The notes beneath the pieces were generated by a model. That model ran no database searches. It was not told where the DNA came from and was given only the letters and a program-made list of their open reading frames with translations. From Costus lasius (lineage: Eukaryota; Streptophyta; Magnoliopsida; Zingiberales; Costaceae): a stretch of 64,000 bases of DNA. The translations under genes and the position numbers were made by a program. Location: contig CM050453.2 of assembly GCA_027563935.2 (NCBI GenBank), forward strand, positions 11,798,001 to 11,862,000, written 5' to 3'. Below, piece by piece: positions 1 through 10,853 of this stretch (position 1 is its first letter; every line of letters begins with the position of its first letter).

Positions 1-676
1 TGTTGTAGTTCTTGACTGGGGCTTTGCCCTTCTTCCCCTTCTTCTTGTTCCTAGAAGGAACCATTAAGACAGAGGTTGAAGGCTTTCCCTTCAGAGTCTC
101 CTCAGTAGTCAAGAGCATATTCAGCAATTCTGCCGGAGTACAGTCGATTTTGTTCATATTAAAGTTAATGATGAACGCATCGAAAGAGGGCGGGAGAGAC
201 TGCAGAATAATATCTACAGCAAGCTCCTGATTGATGGTATGTCCCAGTTTCTCTAGAGCCTCCTTGTGCCCAATCATCTTGAGCACGTGAGCTCCCACTG
301 GACTCCCTTCAGCTAGTTTGCTCTGAAAGAACAGCTTGGTCAAGTTATAGCGCTCAGTCCTCGCCTGTGCAGCATACAGCATCTTGAGGTTTGCTATAAT
401 TTCTATAGCAGACATATCCTCATGCTGACGCTGCAGCGGTGGCGTCATAGACGCTAGCATCAGGCAAGCGACATCAATGCTATCATTGACATGCTTTTCA
501 TAGGCTTCCCGAACCGCCCTTGCGGCGTTCGGAGCGGGTTGAGGCGGTATCGCCGTCTCGAGGACATACAGTTTCCTCTCTGCCTTAAGAACAATCTTAA
601 GGTGTCCGTACCAGTCTGAGAAGTTTGGCCCAGCAAACTTCTCCCTTTCCAGTAGGGATCGCACATTGAAGTTCAT
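1..676 (-). CDS. Ty1/copia Gag N-terminus (partial polyprotein)
   Basis: The reading frame opens with ATG at 676 on the minus strand and stays open to the window edge. It encodes the first 225 or so residues of the copia polyprotein, which is the capsid-like Gag region that packages element RNA in cytoplasmic particles. It corresponds to the start of the 1241-residue frame at 48406-52131. One substitution (position 633) changes a leucine of that copy to serine here. The zinc knuckle, protease, integrase and reverse transcriptase lie beyond the edge and cannot be judged for this copy. The start is chosen because it is the first ATG after the leader and matches the other copy. Confidence 0.88.
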   Translation of the reverse strand, partial: MNFNVRSLLEREKFAGPNFSDWYGHLKIVLKAERKLYVLETAIPPQPAPNAARAVREAYEKHVNDSIDVACLMLASMTPPLQRQHEDMSAIEIIANLKMLYAAQARTERYNLTKLFFQSKLAEGSPVGAHVLKMIGHKEALEKLGHTINQELAVDIILQSLPPSFDAFIINFNMNKIDCTPAELLNMLLTTEETLKGKPSTSVLMVPSRNKKKGKKGKAPVKNYN

Positions 677-2492
677 GGTGTTCGTTGCTGCAGGAATCTA
701 CAACAATGCAAGAACAGCAAGGTCAGTATCAATGTATAGAATCAATCCAGGACTTAAGAAAGATTCTTTTTCTCACTATTTTATCTGACTGAAAAATCTA
801 TTAAAACAGTCCGAAAGAGTAACACTCTTTTAGTGAGATGGGATCCAGATTTCATACTTGGTCTCCGCGTCCCGCTCAGGCGAGATAAGATGCACAGAGA
901 GTACAAGCACTAATTTCTGGTAGGCAGTCCCTGCCAATCGCCAACCCGTGCGATTCCCCTTCATCTGGGCAATCCAGCAGACTGTGCCAACTGAGTTGGT
1001 ACAACACAGTCTCTGATCCCACAGATGGCTGCCTCCATATAGCTAACATATGCCCCATATGTAGCCTACATGGTCAAGCGAACCTGACCTACTCCCTGGA
1101 CCACCACGTGCTATGCTGAGCAACGAGAAGCGATAAATCCCTTCTCTGTAACACGCAGGTGTAATCACACACCGTCTGAAGATAGATGGGCGTGCCCACT
1201 GAGTGGGTACAACACGGCCCCAACGATAGTCAGAACAGTGAGGTTTCGCGTCAGAAGGCTTTACGTGCTTGATATTTAACGTTGGATTTTAACGGTCTTT
1301 TATCTTCTCAACTATCATGCAATTCCTATGGTGATAGCAGAAGATAAATAAATCATGCAATTCTAATTATATAAACAATAAATAGAAAGCATGCTGATCT
1401 TATGTGGTAAAAGCCCATTAAGCCTAAGTAAGACCTTAACCTAATTTAAGTCTTCACTTGCTTTTCTTCATGGGGCTTTTGCTTCTCATCTGGCCCAACC
1501 TAGGGCCCAAGCGCCAACTGCAGCTCAGGTGCGCCCACCAGGGAAAATGCGCCTGTCCTAGGGTCGAACCCTAGACCTCCCGTCTGGTCAAGCCACTGCT
1601 GCATGCGCCTCTGCCAAGTGTGCTCTGTGCTCTTGTCTGATTAAAATACAATTTAATCTATCTAGACAAGATTGACTCGCAGGTCAATTACAGTTTATAA
1701 ATTAAATAAAATGTGATGCGCAGATCACAATAAAAATTAATTTACAAATTTTAACCAGGCTCGCAGGCCCCAGCACAGCACACATTAAACACGGGCAGCC
1801 CACATAAGATTAAATAAACAAGCAAATGGCATCAATCATCATGTGATCCAATCAAGAAATTAAATTTTTGAAAAACCCCATTGGCATCAATTTTAATTTC
1901 CTTATACGCCCTACTACCTTACAACGGTCCATTACTAGGGATCCACTCATCAGTCCTAGTCAGATCCACTGCCCTTACATGCACCAAGTCCTAACTGACT
2001 TGAGTCGACCCAGTGGTCAACTATGCATGCGCCATGGGCTGAACAACTTACATGAGTTTTGGCAAGCGGGTGTGACCCCGGGCCTAACTCATGTGTGTTC
2101 ACTGGTTGTCTCAACCAGACCTCGCTACACGCCTTTGATGCAGTCGACCTATAGCCACCTTATGCTTGCGCATAGGTGCCATCTGGTCGACCCATCTAGG
2201 CTGCAGATGGTCTGATCAGACTAGTTGGATCTTAACTAGAGATGACTTCAACCCTACTAACCCGTCTAAGGACTTATAGCAGGCGGCACTTAGATCTAAG
2301 GTGAGTCGCGCAAGTAAAGAAGTTTTTGAGAAAAACTAAATGGATGCGCCAACCAGATACATGCGCTAATGATAAAAATCATACATCATGTTGTTTTCGC
2401 ATGAATAACTTTCGCATGTAGTTTAGATCTAAGGTGTTGCGCAAACATGGATCACTAAAGTTAAGCAATCATACAAACATGCATATAACTTT
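677..2492 (-). other. Copia untranslated leader
   Basis: This is 1.8 kb between the primer-binding site and the first codon of the copia polyprotein. It has no long open frame and no recognisable domain in either strand. A long leader is common in plant copia elements and usually holds RNA packaging signals, but none can be pinpointed here. A short tRNA-like patch near 1555-1630 is discussed under rejected items. Confidence 0.6.
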
Positions 2493-2504
2493 GCTCTGAT
2501 ACCA
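2493..2504 (-). other. Copia primer-binding site (initiator tRNA-Met)
   Basis: On the minus strand this reads TGGTATCAGAGC, the classic complement of the 3' end of plant initiator tRNA-Met. It lies two bases inside the 5' LTR. Reverse transcription of the element would start here. The same site is at 53949-53960 in the other copy. Confidence 0.95.
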
Positions 2505-2506
2505 AT

Positions 2507-4190
2507 TGAAAGTCCCCTAAGAGACGGGGAGTGAAACCCTAATAGGCGCATATGGAGGTTTTCATGCAGCGGAAGGGGTTTCTAGGGATCGAATGCATGA
2601 TATATGATCAACTTTAAAATCAATTGCATAGAATGGTAGCGACTCATACCATGGCCATCGCTTGGATGGTGTCTAGGAAGAAGAGAGAACGATGGGGTTC
2701 TCCTCCAAAGCGCCACACACAAGATGATCGATGACTTGCTCCTTGGACGCTCCTTGTGCTAGCAAGGTTCTCCAAGTGACCTTGTCGTGTGAGAAGGGAT
2801 GAAGAAGATGAGATCCACTGCTTGGCGATTCTTCCTTGTCGTCAAAGCCTCTTCCACGAGAATGCCCCAAAAAAAAAACACGAGAAGAGAGGGGCGACAA
2901 CAATAGGAGTGAAGAGGTGAGGCGTGGTCACGTATGTGATCATGCTTTCTAAAAATAGAAAGCCACTCCTCAACATGCGATCAAGGGTTTTTCCCAATCG
3001 CATATTTCTCTTAACTTGAACCGTGCGCTCACATGATGAGCTGGTTCAATTTTGTTTGGTTCAAAGACCAATTAACCCAAGCTATTAGTCCAGATCACAT
3101 TAAACCCTAAGGTTCTTGATCTGACCGTTGATCTCTTGATGCTCCTGATCTCACCGATCTAGCATCCATTCTCTCAATCGAAGCTTACCGATCTCAAGCC
3201 CTAATCAATCAAACATGATCAGACCAGATCTCACTCACAATCAGAGATTAAATCCCTTTAAACTGAACCTAAACAATTCAGTCCACACGATCTGACTTAA
3301 GTAAGCCATATCATCAAATTGTGCGACCCTAAGGGTTTCCTTTAAATGTCGGTAACGATAACTTACGTCATCACGATCAGTGAGGGGTATCTAGCAACAC
3401 ATCACTGTCTCCCGATATAAAAGAAAGAGTCTTCCAAGACTACACCCAAACCACAGCACAAGTGTGAATCCACTTCACCAGGCATACATGATTCCTTTGC
3501 CACTGGATGTTCTTATTGGACAAGCGTGTCAAGCCTGTAGCTCCAATATGATGAGCATGATTAGATCAGATGAACATAGTCACCTGGGTATGGCCATACA
3601 CTTTCTCAATCATCTCATCCAGGGGGGCCCCTTTAGAACATCACACTCCAAACAAGGAGACGGCAATCCTATATCTATCACTAGCGCCCTAACATGACTC
3701 AAGTTCACCATCCAAGATAGTCTATAACCATTATATTTCAAATGATATTGAACTACCTCAAAACAATGACAATCATCATTTAGAAACACAAGTGATTTCA
3801 AGTCAGAGGACATGTGCCACTTGTTGCAAACAAGGATTATTCACATTGTGACAAGCAATTGAATATCCTAGTAGGGTCTGTCCAGTACATCCAATGTACC
3901 CATGAGTCTACATCTTATTCCATGCTCGAAGCATCCTATAAGATTAGAACACATATTAGTCTCAATCATATCAAGGCTGTCTCATGTTCACCAAGATATA
4001 TCGACTAAGGACAAAAGTACATGTCAGCCTAGCTGAACAGCTTTGAGACATTATTCAGAAGCACATGTATTGCAGCAGACAATGTAACAAACTGAATAAC
4101 AATCATTGCCTTTATAAACAAAAGAGTTTATACATGATACTGATAGTATCCCAAGGCCTCAAACATTAGCCTTAAGGGCATACCCCAACA
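2507..4190 (-). repeat. Copia 5' LTR (copy 1)
   Basis: This is a 1684-bp LTR. On the minus strand it begins TGTTGGGGTATGCCC and ends GGGGACTTTCA, so it has the usual TG...CA ends. It matches the LTRs at 46556-48239 and 53963-55646 in length. Compared with the 53963 copy I saw one substitution (near 3729). It should hold the element promoter and polyadenylation signals, but I cannot assign U3, R and U5 boundaries. Confidence 0.95.
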
Positions 4191-4271
4191 GATACTAATG
4201 CCGGAGATGAGAAAGAAGCATATACAAAATTACTCGACTCCACTCAAAAAATTGAAAGCAAGAGAGAGAAG

Positions 4272-7226
4272 TTGGAGTTTCCAAGTGTAGTGAAACCGGA
4301 GGTAACCACTGCACAAAAGATTGAACTTAAAGTCCTACCAAATAACCTAAGGTATGAATTCCTTGGTGATGACTCCACCCTTCCGGTTATCGTCGATGCG
4401 AACTTAAGTAAGTATCAAACTCAACTTCTTCTTGAAGAGCTTAAACAACGAAAGAAGGTAATTGGATATTCTATTGATGATATCAAGGGTATTAATCCAT
4501 CTCTTTGTATGCACAGGATCTTCCTAGAAGAGGGAAGTAAGCCCACCGTGGAATGCCAAAGACGTTTAAATCCTAATATGAAGGATGTTGTCAAAAAGGA
4601 GATACTCAAACTTTTGGACGCCGGGGTGATCTACCCGATCTCGGACAGCAAATGGGTTAGCCCCGTTCATGTGGTCCCAAAGAAAGGGGGAGTGACAGTG
4701 GTCAAGAATGAAAATAATGAGCTGATTCCTACGCGAACGGTAACCGGGTGGCGCATGTGTATAGATTACCGAAAATTGAACACAGCCACCCGAAAAGATC
4801 ATTTTCCTCTTCCATTCATTGATCAAATGTTAGAACGCTTAGCATGTAACTCACATTTCTGTTTTTTGGATGGTTTTTCAGGATTCTTTCAAATCCCGAT
4901 ACATCCGGACGATCAAGAAAAGACAACGTTTACATGCCCGTTCGGGACATTCGCATACCGACGCATGCCATTCGGGTTATGCAATGCACCCGCCACGTTT
5001 CAACGGTGCATGATGGCAATTTTTTTCGATCACCTTGAAATGATTATGGATGTGTTTATGGATGATTTTTCAGTTTATGGATCCTCTTTTGATGCTTGTT
5101 TAACGAACTTATCAAAGATTCTGCAGAGATGCGAGGAGGTAGACTTAGTCCTTAATTGGGAAAAATGTCATTTTATGGTCAAAGAAGGTATTGTCCTAGG
5201 GCACTTGATATCTGAGCGCGGTATCGAGGTGGATAAAGCCAAAGTATATGTTATTGAGAGGATGCCACCTCCCTCTACGGTGAAGGGAATCCGTAGCTTC
5301 CTTGGACATGCTGGATTTTACCGTCGGTTTATCAAAGACTTTTCCATCATTTCTAAGCCCCTTACTAGTCTCCTTGCTAAAGATGCTCCATTTATTTTTG
5401 ATCAAGATTGTTTGACTGCTTTTTGCAAACTGAAGGCATCATTAACTTCTGCTCCTATCATGCAGCCCCCAGATTGGTCGTGCCCATTCGAGTTGATGTG
5501 CGATGCGAGTGATTTTGCGGTTGGCGTAGCCCTAGGGCAGCGCAAGGATGGGAGGCTGCATGCTATCTACTATGCGAGTAAAACCTTGGATGGAGCGCAA
5601 GCCAACTATGCCACCACTGAAAAAGAACTATTAGCGATCGTGTTTGCATTCGATAAGTTTCGCTCCTACTTAGCCAATTCTAAGGTTATCGTTTTCACTG
5701 ACCATGCAGCTATCCGATACCTCATCACCAAAAAGGACGCTAAACCGAGACTCATCCGCTGGATACTTCTACTGCAAGAATTCGATCTAGAAATCAAAGA
5801 TAAAAAGGGAACTGAAAATGTAGTCGCGGATCATCTTTCGCGCCTTAGAGAGGAACAATGCACTGAAGATGTTGTGAATCCACCGATAAATGATATGTTC
5901 CCCGACGAACACCTTTTAGCTGTCACTCATGACGGCACACCCTGGTATGCCGATTTTGTGAATTATTTGGTATCTAACATTCTACCCCCAGATCTAACCT
6001 TTCAGAGGAAGAAGAAGTTTCTTTCAGATGTGCGGCATTATTATTGGGATGATCCACTCTTGTATCGAAGATATGCAGACGGTATTTACAGAAGATGTAT
6101 ACCGGAGTGGGAAGTTCGGGATGTTCTGTATCAATGTCACACATCACCGTATGGAGGACATGCAAGCACTTCCAAAACCACCTTTAAAGTGTTGCAATCC
6201 GGTTTCTATTGGCCAACCTTGTTTAAAGATACCTGGAGTTACGTTCGCTCTTGCGATCAATGCCAACGCACCGGAAACATATCAAGACATGACGAAATGC
6301 CCATGCACACTATTTTGGAAGTTGAAGTATTTGACGTGTGGGGTATTGACTTCATGGGACCCTTTCCCTCTTCCCACAACAATAGATTCATTCTCGTAGC
6401 AGTTGACTATGTGTCAAAGTGGGTGGAGGCAATGGCTTCACCAACTAATGATTCCCGTGTAGTCATGAGAATGTTTAGCAAAATCATTTTACCAAGGTTT
6501 GGAACACCAAGGGTGGTTATTAGTGACGGGGGATCTCATTTCATGGAGCGCAAATTCAAAACCCTTATGAAGAAATATGGAATTCTGCACAAAGTCGCCA
6601 CACCATATCATTCCCAAACAAGTGGCCAAGTAGAAGTATCAAATAGAGAAATTAAGCGGATTTTGGAGAAAACAGTTTCTCGCTCAAGAACAGATTGGTC
6701 ACTAAGATTGGATGATGCCTTGTGGGCCTACCGTACCGCATTCAAAACGCCCATCGGTATGTCCCCCTTCCAGCTAGTGTATGGTAAATCATGCCATTTA
6801 CCCGTGGAAATTCAGCACAAAGCATTTTGGGCAGTCAAGCTGCTGAACTTTGACCTTAAAGACGCCGGGGATAAACGCAAATTGCAAATCAATGAACTAG
6901 ACGAATTTCGACGGGAAGCTTATGAGAATGCTAGAATATTTAAGGAGCGCACAAAGAATTGGCACGATTCTCGCATTACCAAGAAAAGTTTCCAAGTTGG
7001 CGATCATGTACTGTTGTTCAACTCTAGGTTGAAGCTCTTCCCCGAAAAACTAAGGACGAGATGGTCTGGCCCTTTTGTTATTCAGCACATCTTTCCTCAC
7101 GGAGCTATTGAAATATGGAGTGAGGGCACCGGTAATTTCAAAGTAAATGGACATCGCCTCAAGCATTACTTCCATGGAGATCCGATAAAGAAAGGGATGT
7201 CACATACCTTGTCCGACCCTACCTGA
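4272..7226 (+). CDS. Athila-type Pol: reverse transcriptase, RNase H, integrase (copy 1)
   Basis: This is an open frame of 984 codons that copies element RNA into DNA and integrates it. The first codon given is TTG, so it is not a real start; the frame is open back through 4191 and was originally continuous with gag-protease. Reverse transcriptase covers about residues 95-290 with FLDGFSG near 197 and the catalytic FMDDF near 262-266. RNase H acidic residues lie in CDASDF (about 411), KELLAI (about 452) and VFTDHA (about 476). Integrase has an HHCC zinc finger at about 622-664 and a D-D-E triad near 693, 752 and 788, followed by a C-terminal RWSGPF module near 930. The lineage is assigned from the overall pattern of RT and integrase motifs plus the tRNA-Asp primer site of the sister copy. 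No frameshift or stop is seen. Interruption upstream by copia means it cannot be made as a normal polyprotein. Confidence 0.95.
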   Translation: MEFPSVVKPEVTTAQKIELKVLPNNLRYEFLGDDSTLPVIVDANLSKYQTQLLLEELKQRKKVIGYSIDDIKGINPSLCMHRIFLEEGSKPTVECQRRLNPNMKDVVKKEILKLLDAGVIYPISDSKWVSPVHVVPKKGGVTVVKNENNELIPTRTVTGWRMCIDYRKLNTATRKDHFPLPFIDQMLERLACNSHFCFLDGFSGFFQIPIHPDDQEKTTFTCPFGTFAYRRMPFGLCNAPATFQRCMMAIFFDHLEMIMDVFMDDFSVYGSSFDACLTNLSKILQRCEEVDLVLNWEKCHFMVKEGIVLGHLISERGIEVDKAKVYVIERMPPPSTVKGIRSFLGHAGFYRRFIKDFSIISKPLTSLLAKDAPFIFDQDCLTAFCKLKASLTSAPIMQPPDWSCPFELMCDASDFAVGVALGQRKDGRLHAIYYASKTLDGAQANYATTEKELLAIVFAFDKFRSYLANSKVIVFTDHAAIRYLITKKDAKPRLIRWILLLQEFDLEIKDKKGTENVVADHLSRLREEQCTEDVVNPPINDMFPDEHLLAVTHDGTPWYADFVNYLVSNILPPDLTFQRKKKFLSDVRHYYWDDPLLYRRYADGIYRRCIPEWEVRDVLYQCHTSPYGGHASTSKTTFKVLQSGFYWPTLFKDTWSYVRSCDQCQRTGNISRHDEMPMHTILEVEVFDVWGIDFMGPFPSSHNNRFILVAVDYVSKWVEAMASPTNDSRVVMRMFSKIILPRFGTPRVVISDGGSHFMERKFKTLMKKYGILHKVATPYHSQTSGQVEVSNREIKRILEKTVSRSRTDWSLRLDDALWAYRTAFKTPIGMSPFQLVYGKSCHLPVEIQHKAFWAVKLLNFDLKDAGDKRKLQINELDEFRREAYENARIFKERTKNWHDSRITKKSFQVGDHVLLFNSRLKLFPEKLRTRWSGPFVIQHIFPHGAIEIWSEGTGNFKVNGHRLKHYFHGDPIKKGMSHTLSDPT

Positions 7227-8116
7227 ATGCCAGCCACGGTCAAGCTAATGACCTAAAACTAGCGCTTCTTGGGAGGCAACCCAAGAATCTCTTCTCCTTT
7301 TCATTTCCTTTTGTTCCGTCTTTTACCTTTATGCAATGCTTTTTGTTAATATTGTTTAGTTTACTAAGTTCTGAAATTCTAAATTAGTCTTTGTTGGGTT
7401 CACCTCACTTGCATCATTATTCAGTCTACTTTTCTAGATTTTGGTCTCACCCTTCTTATTCTGCAATTGTAGCTGACACCTTTGAGATGATGAAGAAATG
7501 TATCAAGGGATGCTGAATGGACTGAGGAATGAAGAAACTGCTGATAATCTGTTCTGAGAAATGAGGAAATAAGCTGAAATGGTATAAAAGTACTATTCCT
7601 TACCAGATTTGGAAATAGCGAGATGCGCTGGACTCCTTGGTGGAAGATTTGGAGCAGCCTTGAGATGTGGAGCAGCCACCATTATCTATTGGGTTATATT
7701 ATCAGTCACCACTTCCCATATTTCCTTGAAGGAGTGGTTGAAGCAACAATGCTGCTCTTTACCGGATTTTTAAAACAGGGAACTACATTGAAGGAACACT
7801 GTTCCTTACCGGTTTCTAACATGAAAGCAGTGCTGAACTTCATGCTGCTGTGATACGTTATAAGAGAAATGGGGAGGGATCCCCAATCCGTGGAGGTTAT
7901 TGAGGCCCAAGCTCCATTTTCAGAATCTCTTATGCCAAAAAAGGAGTGGGGAGTTACAAGCATGCAGGAACACTGTTCCTTACTGGCGTCACCAGCTTGA
8001 GTGAATGAGGAAACTTCTCCTTGATCTTTCTCTCCTCATCCCTATCAGTACTTGGTGCTCAATTTCAACTATTTGACTCGCCAGAAAATTACTCTGAAAA
8101 TTCACTACAACCGAGA
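7227..8116 (+). other. Athila spacer between pol and third ORF
   Basis: This is noncoding element DNA downstream of the pol stop codon. No ORF with recognisable content is present. Short phrases such as GGAACACTGTTCCTTAC recur (near 7793 and 7968), so it contains small internal repeats. In Athila elements this interval precedes the env-position ORF. Confidence 0.6.
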
Positions 8117-8425
8117 TTTTCCCAGGTCACCTGACGAAATTTTCCCACCCTGGGAAACTCTCTGTCCACTCCGGATCAGAAGCCACAGAAGTCTTCCCAG
8201 GTCACTTGACGGAATTTTCCCACCTGGAAAATTCTTTGTCAACTTTGGACAGAAGCCTTCCCAGGGCACCTGACGGAATTTTCCCACCTGGGAAATTCTT
8301 TGTCAACTTTGGACAGAAGCCTTCCCAAGTCACCTGACGAAATTTTCCCAACCGGCCGCAGCAGAACCTTATTGCACAGAGGCTTTCCCAGTGGCGCCTA
8401 CGAAATTTTCCCGGGTGGGAATTCA
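8117..8425 (+). repeat. Imperfect tandem repeat, five units of 62-76 bp
   Basis: Units begin at TTCCC near 8118, 8194, 8259, 8322 and 8384. Each carries a TTTTCCCACCTGGGAAA-like inverted motif. A related motif (TTTTCCCAACCTGGGAAAA) lies in the element's LTR near 11041. The array sits just upstream of the third ORF and is duplicated at 59573-59881. Confidence 0.85.
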
Positions 8426-8664
8426 TCCACTTATAAAGATTCGCGAGTGGGATTAGGGTTTTTCCCACTCGCTTCCCAGCCGCCACCAACTTCCCTTCCT
8501 GCACCTGCAGCCTCTCCTAGCCTTCAGATCTCCCCTCGCCGGCACCCTGCAAGCTCGAAGCCCTCTTCTTCCCCAGCAGAAGATCACTTCCAGATCCAGT
8601 CCCCGCTTTCGCTCTCTGCGTGCGTCGTAGCTCCGATCGCTGCATTCCTCCGCCTTCCACCTCG

Positions 8665-9867
8665 ATGGCGCCCAAACGAGCCGCTAAAGGGAAATGACCT
8701 TCCACGCCCAGCACGCCCGTAGCACCTTCCACCGAGGCAGACATTGTCTTCCGCATTGATGAGCAGCGCCATCGCTTTCAAGCTCTCCAAGGAAGGCGTA
8801 TTGTTCATACACGGTACGCAGATTCATCCACGCTTCAACAACTCGGACTCCTCGACGATATCCGGTGGATGTTCCAACAGATTGGGTGGGATCATTTCCT
8901 CGAGAGCAACTTCCCAACTTTTCCCCTGCTAGTGACTGAGTTCCTCAGCTCCCTCTCAGTCCAAGTCGACATTCATGATGAAGACAACCCAGGGCGCTTA
9001 GAGTTCCGACTTGGCAATGTAGACCACCGTCTTTCTCTCGAAGAACTGAACAACATATTTGGATTTCCCTCCAGTGCTCCACGATGTCTGCCCGCAGCAT
9101 TTCACGACTCCACATTTTGGCGGCAGATCACTTCTGAGCATGCTTACTCATCCAAGGGTGCAAGATCAGCTCCCGTGACCAACCCCTGCATCAAGTATGC
9201 CCATCGTGTGCTCTCTAACACTATCTTCGGTCGCGGGGAAAGTGAGAGCACCGTCCGGCGATCCGAACTATTTGTCCTTTGGGCTATGCTGCACGGCCAC
9301 ATCTTCAACTCAGCATTCTTCCTCGTCAAGCAGCTCGACAAAGTCGCACGGGCAAAGAAGGGATCTATTGTCCTCGGTGGCCTCATCACCCCTATCGCTA
9401 TCGCCCTTGGCATGGAACCTTACCGAATGGAAAGAGCACCTGGACACAATAAAATCGACATCGAATCCTGCGTTGCTATGCGGATGATTGCAAGGGAAGG
9501 TGGAATGCTCCGCCTTATTTTACCTCGAGGTCTCATCTTGTACCTCCCCAACACAGCCAGAACTTCCGTACAAGATCGCCAGAACTGGCGTATCACCTCC
9601 GTCGTAGACCTTGACGCTGAAGAGCAGCCACCCCCCTTGGCAACCGACGCGCCCGCGGGTTCCTCCCTGTCTAGCCGACATCCCCATACAACCACGGACC
9701 AAATTATACGCGCCTCCTACTCCGAGATTCTTCAGCTTAGGCACTCGCAAGCACGCATATTCGCAAAAGTTAACGACATTGCCACTTTCCTCCACGACCA
9801 TCTCCAGTATCCAAGCCCCGAGGAACCCGAAGCCTCTGATGATTCAAACGCCCCGGGTGACACTTAG
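8665..9867 (+). pseudogene. Athila third ORF in env position, early stop (copy 1)
   Basis: The likely original start is ATG at 8665, but codon 11 is TGA (8695-8697). The frame is then open to TAG at 9865. An internal ATG at 8869 could start a 332-residue product. Its sequence, with a conserved block around GWDHF and an LSLEELNNIFGFPS motif, resembles the plant retrotransposon protein family found after pol in Athila elements (often annotated as a putative plant transposon protein). Its biochemical role is unknown. I see no signal peptide and no convincing membrane segment, so an envelope function is not supported. The C-terminal 80 residues are polar and acidic with a predicted helix around DQIIRASYSEILQLR. 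A GC-rich, pyrimidine-rich leader precedes it. The same TGA occurs in the second copy, so the stop predates the 51-kb duplication. Confidence 0.8.
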
Positions 9868-10344
9868 CTCGGAGAGGATATACCACCCCTGTGAGTACTC
9901 CATGCCTATTATTTATTCACATTTCACTTTCATGCATAGGGACTATGCATCATTTCGTGTTGGGGGTGGGGTATGCATCGTTGCTTTGCTTGTGATACAT
10001 GCTCTTGTTTTCTTTAGTCTAGTTCCTATTATCTTAGATTAGCATTAGACATTACATCATGAACATTAACACCAGATCTACATTTCCCAGAGAATTGTGA
10101 ACTTATAGTTGAGATTGGTTTTATGGTCTGATGATAGTATCCTGTCATTGTCTTTCTGAATTAGGTCTTGTGCTCTAACCTTAAACGATAATTAACTCAT
10201 CGGAAGAATGATAATCCTAGGAATCATGCCTTAAGTAAACTAAGTCACATCTCTTACGTTTCCTACTCTTGTTAAAAACTTTTGCATTCCATTTATTTGC
10301 GCAGTGACCTATATGTCCAAGTAAAACTCTTGGAAAAGAATTTA
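9868..10344 (+). other. Athila 3' noncoding region
   Basis: This follows the third ORF. It contains no recognisable gene and no strong repeat. It leads into the hairpin repeats at 10358-10495. Confidence 0.55.
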
Positions 10345-10357
10345 AGGAGAGAAAAGT

Positions 10358-10495
10358 GCTCTCAAAAGAGAGCGAGGAATTATTTTGACCCAAAAAAAAA
10401 AGAGAGAAACAAAGGAGATAAAAGTGCCCTCAAAAGAGGGCGAGGAGCTAAATAGAGAAAAATATGAGGAGAGAAAAGTGTCCCAAAAAAGGGAC
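10358..10495 (+). repeat. Three hairpin-forming repeats upstream of the polypurine tract
   Basis: Three similar units each contain a small perfect hairpin: GCTCTCAAAAGAGAGC (10358-10373), GCCCTCAAAAGAGGGC (10426-10441) and GTCCCAAAAAAGGGAC (10480-10495). Each is preceded by AGAAAAGTG or AAAAGTG and followed by GAGGA. The stem sequences differ between units but pairing is kept. The remaining bases 10496-10838 show nothing else I can name. Confidence 0.8.
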
Positions 10496-10838
10496 GAGGA
10501 GGAAATAAGAATTGCATGACGATCCCAAATACTAATTCTAAATCTTTTCCTTTAAATTGAAATGAAGTTCGTGGACAAACTAGGCATTGCGCAAGTTATG
10601 AATGCACAGTCAAAGCTTGACAAAGGACATAAGATGAGGGAGCTTAATTCTCTTTTAAGTCATGAAACTTAGGCATTTGAATTTCCGAAGATGAGAAAAC
10701 TTGAAGTAAAATCTTTATTAGAGCATTGACCTTGTAAGAAGACATGACCGGAAACCAACTCAGTAGTCATAAAACTCTCTCAATTATAATGTTCATGAAC
10801 CTAGGAATTACTGCTTGCTTGAGGACAAGCAAGAATTT

Positions 10839-10853
10839 AAGTGTGGGGATATT
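10839..10853 (+). other. Athila polypurine tract
   Basis: The sequence AAGTGTGGGGATATT lies directly before the 3' LTR start TGATGCG. Its position and purine content fit the plus-strand primer of reverse transcription, and this form is typical of Athila elements. Confidence 0.85.

Larger units (their letters stand above)
1..4190 (-). mobile_element. Ty1/copia element, 5' part (copy 1, cut by window edge)
   Basis: This is the 5' part of a minus-strand copia element: LTR (2507-4190), primer-binding site, 1.8-kb leader and the first codons of the polyprotein, running off the left edge. The full-length version lies at 46556-55646. The element is inserted in the Athila element that resumes at 4191, where the GATAC target-site duplication follows the LTR. 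Confidence 0.93.

Noticed and set aside
1555..1630. tRNA-like sequence on the minus strand with a GGTTCGACCC B-box-like phrase
   Set aside because: The A-box-like phrase is too close to the B box, no cloverleaf closes, and it sits inside the copia leader. At most a decayed tRNA-derived patch.
1868..2215. 115-codon frame on the plus strand in the copia leader
   Set aside because: The second copy has a one-base indel that changes its end, it lies antisense in an untranslated leader, and the protein has no recognisable feature.
8300..8722. 140-codon frame upstream of the Athila third ORF
   Set aside because: It runs through the tandem repeats and the leader in another frame and ends over the true start region; low-complexity product.
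8665..9867. True envelope gene
   Set aside because: Position after pol suggests it, but there is no signal peptide, no membrane segment and an early stop; called only as the Athila third ORF.
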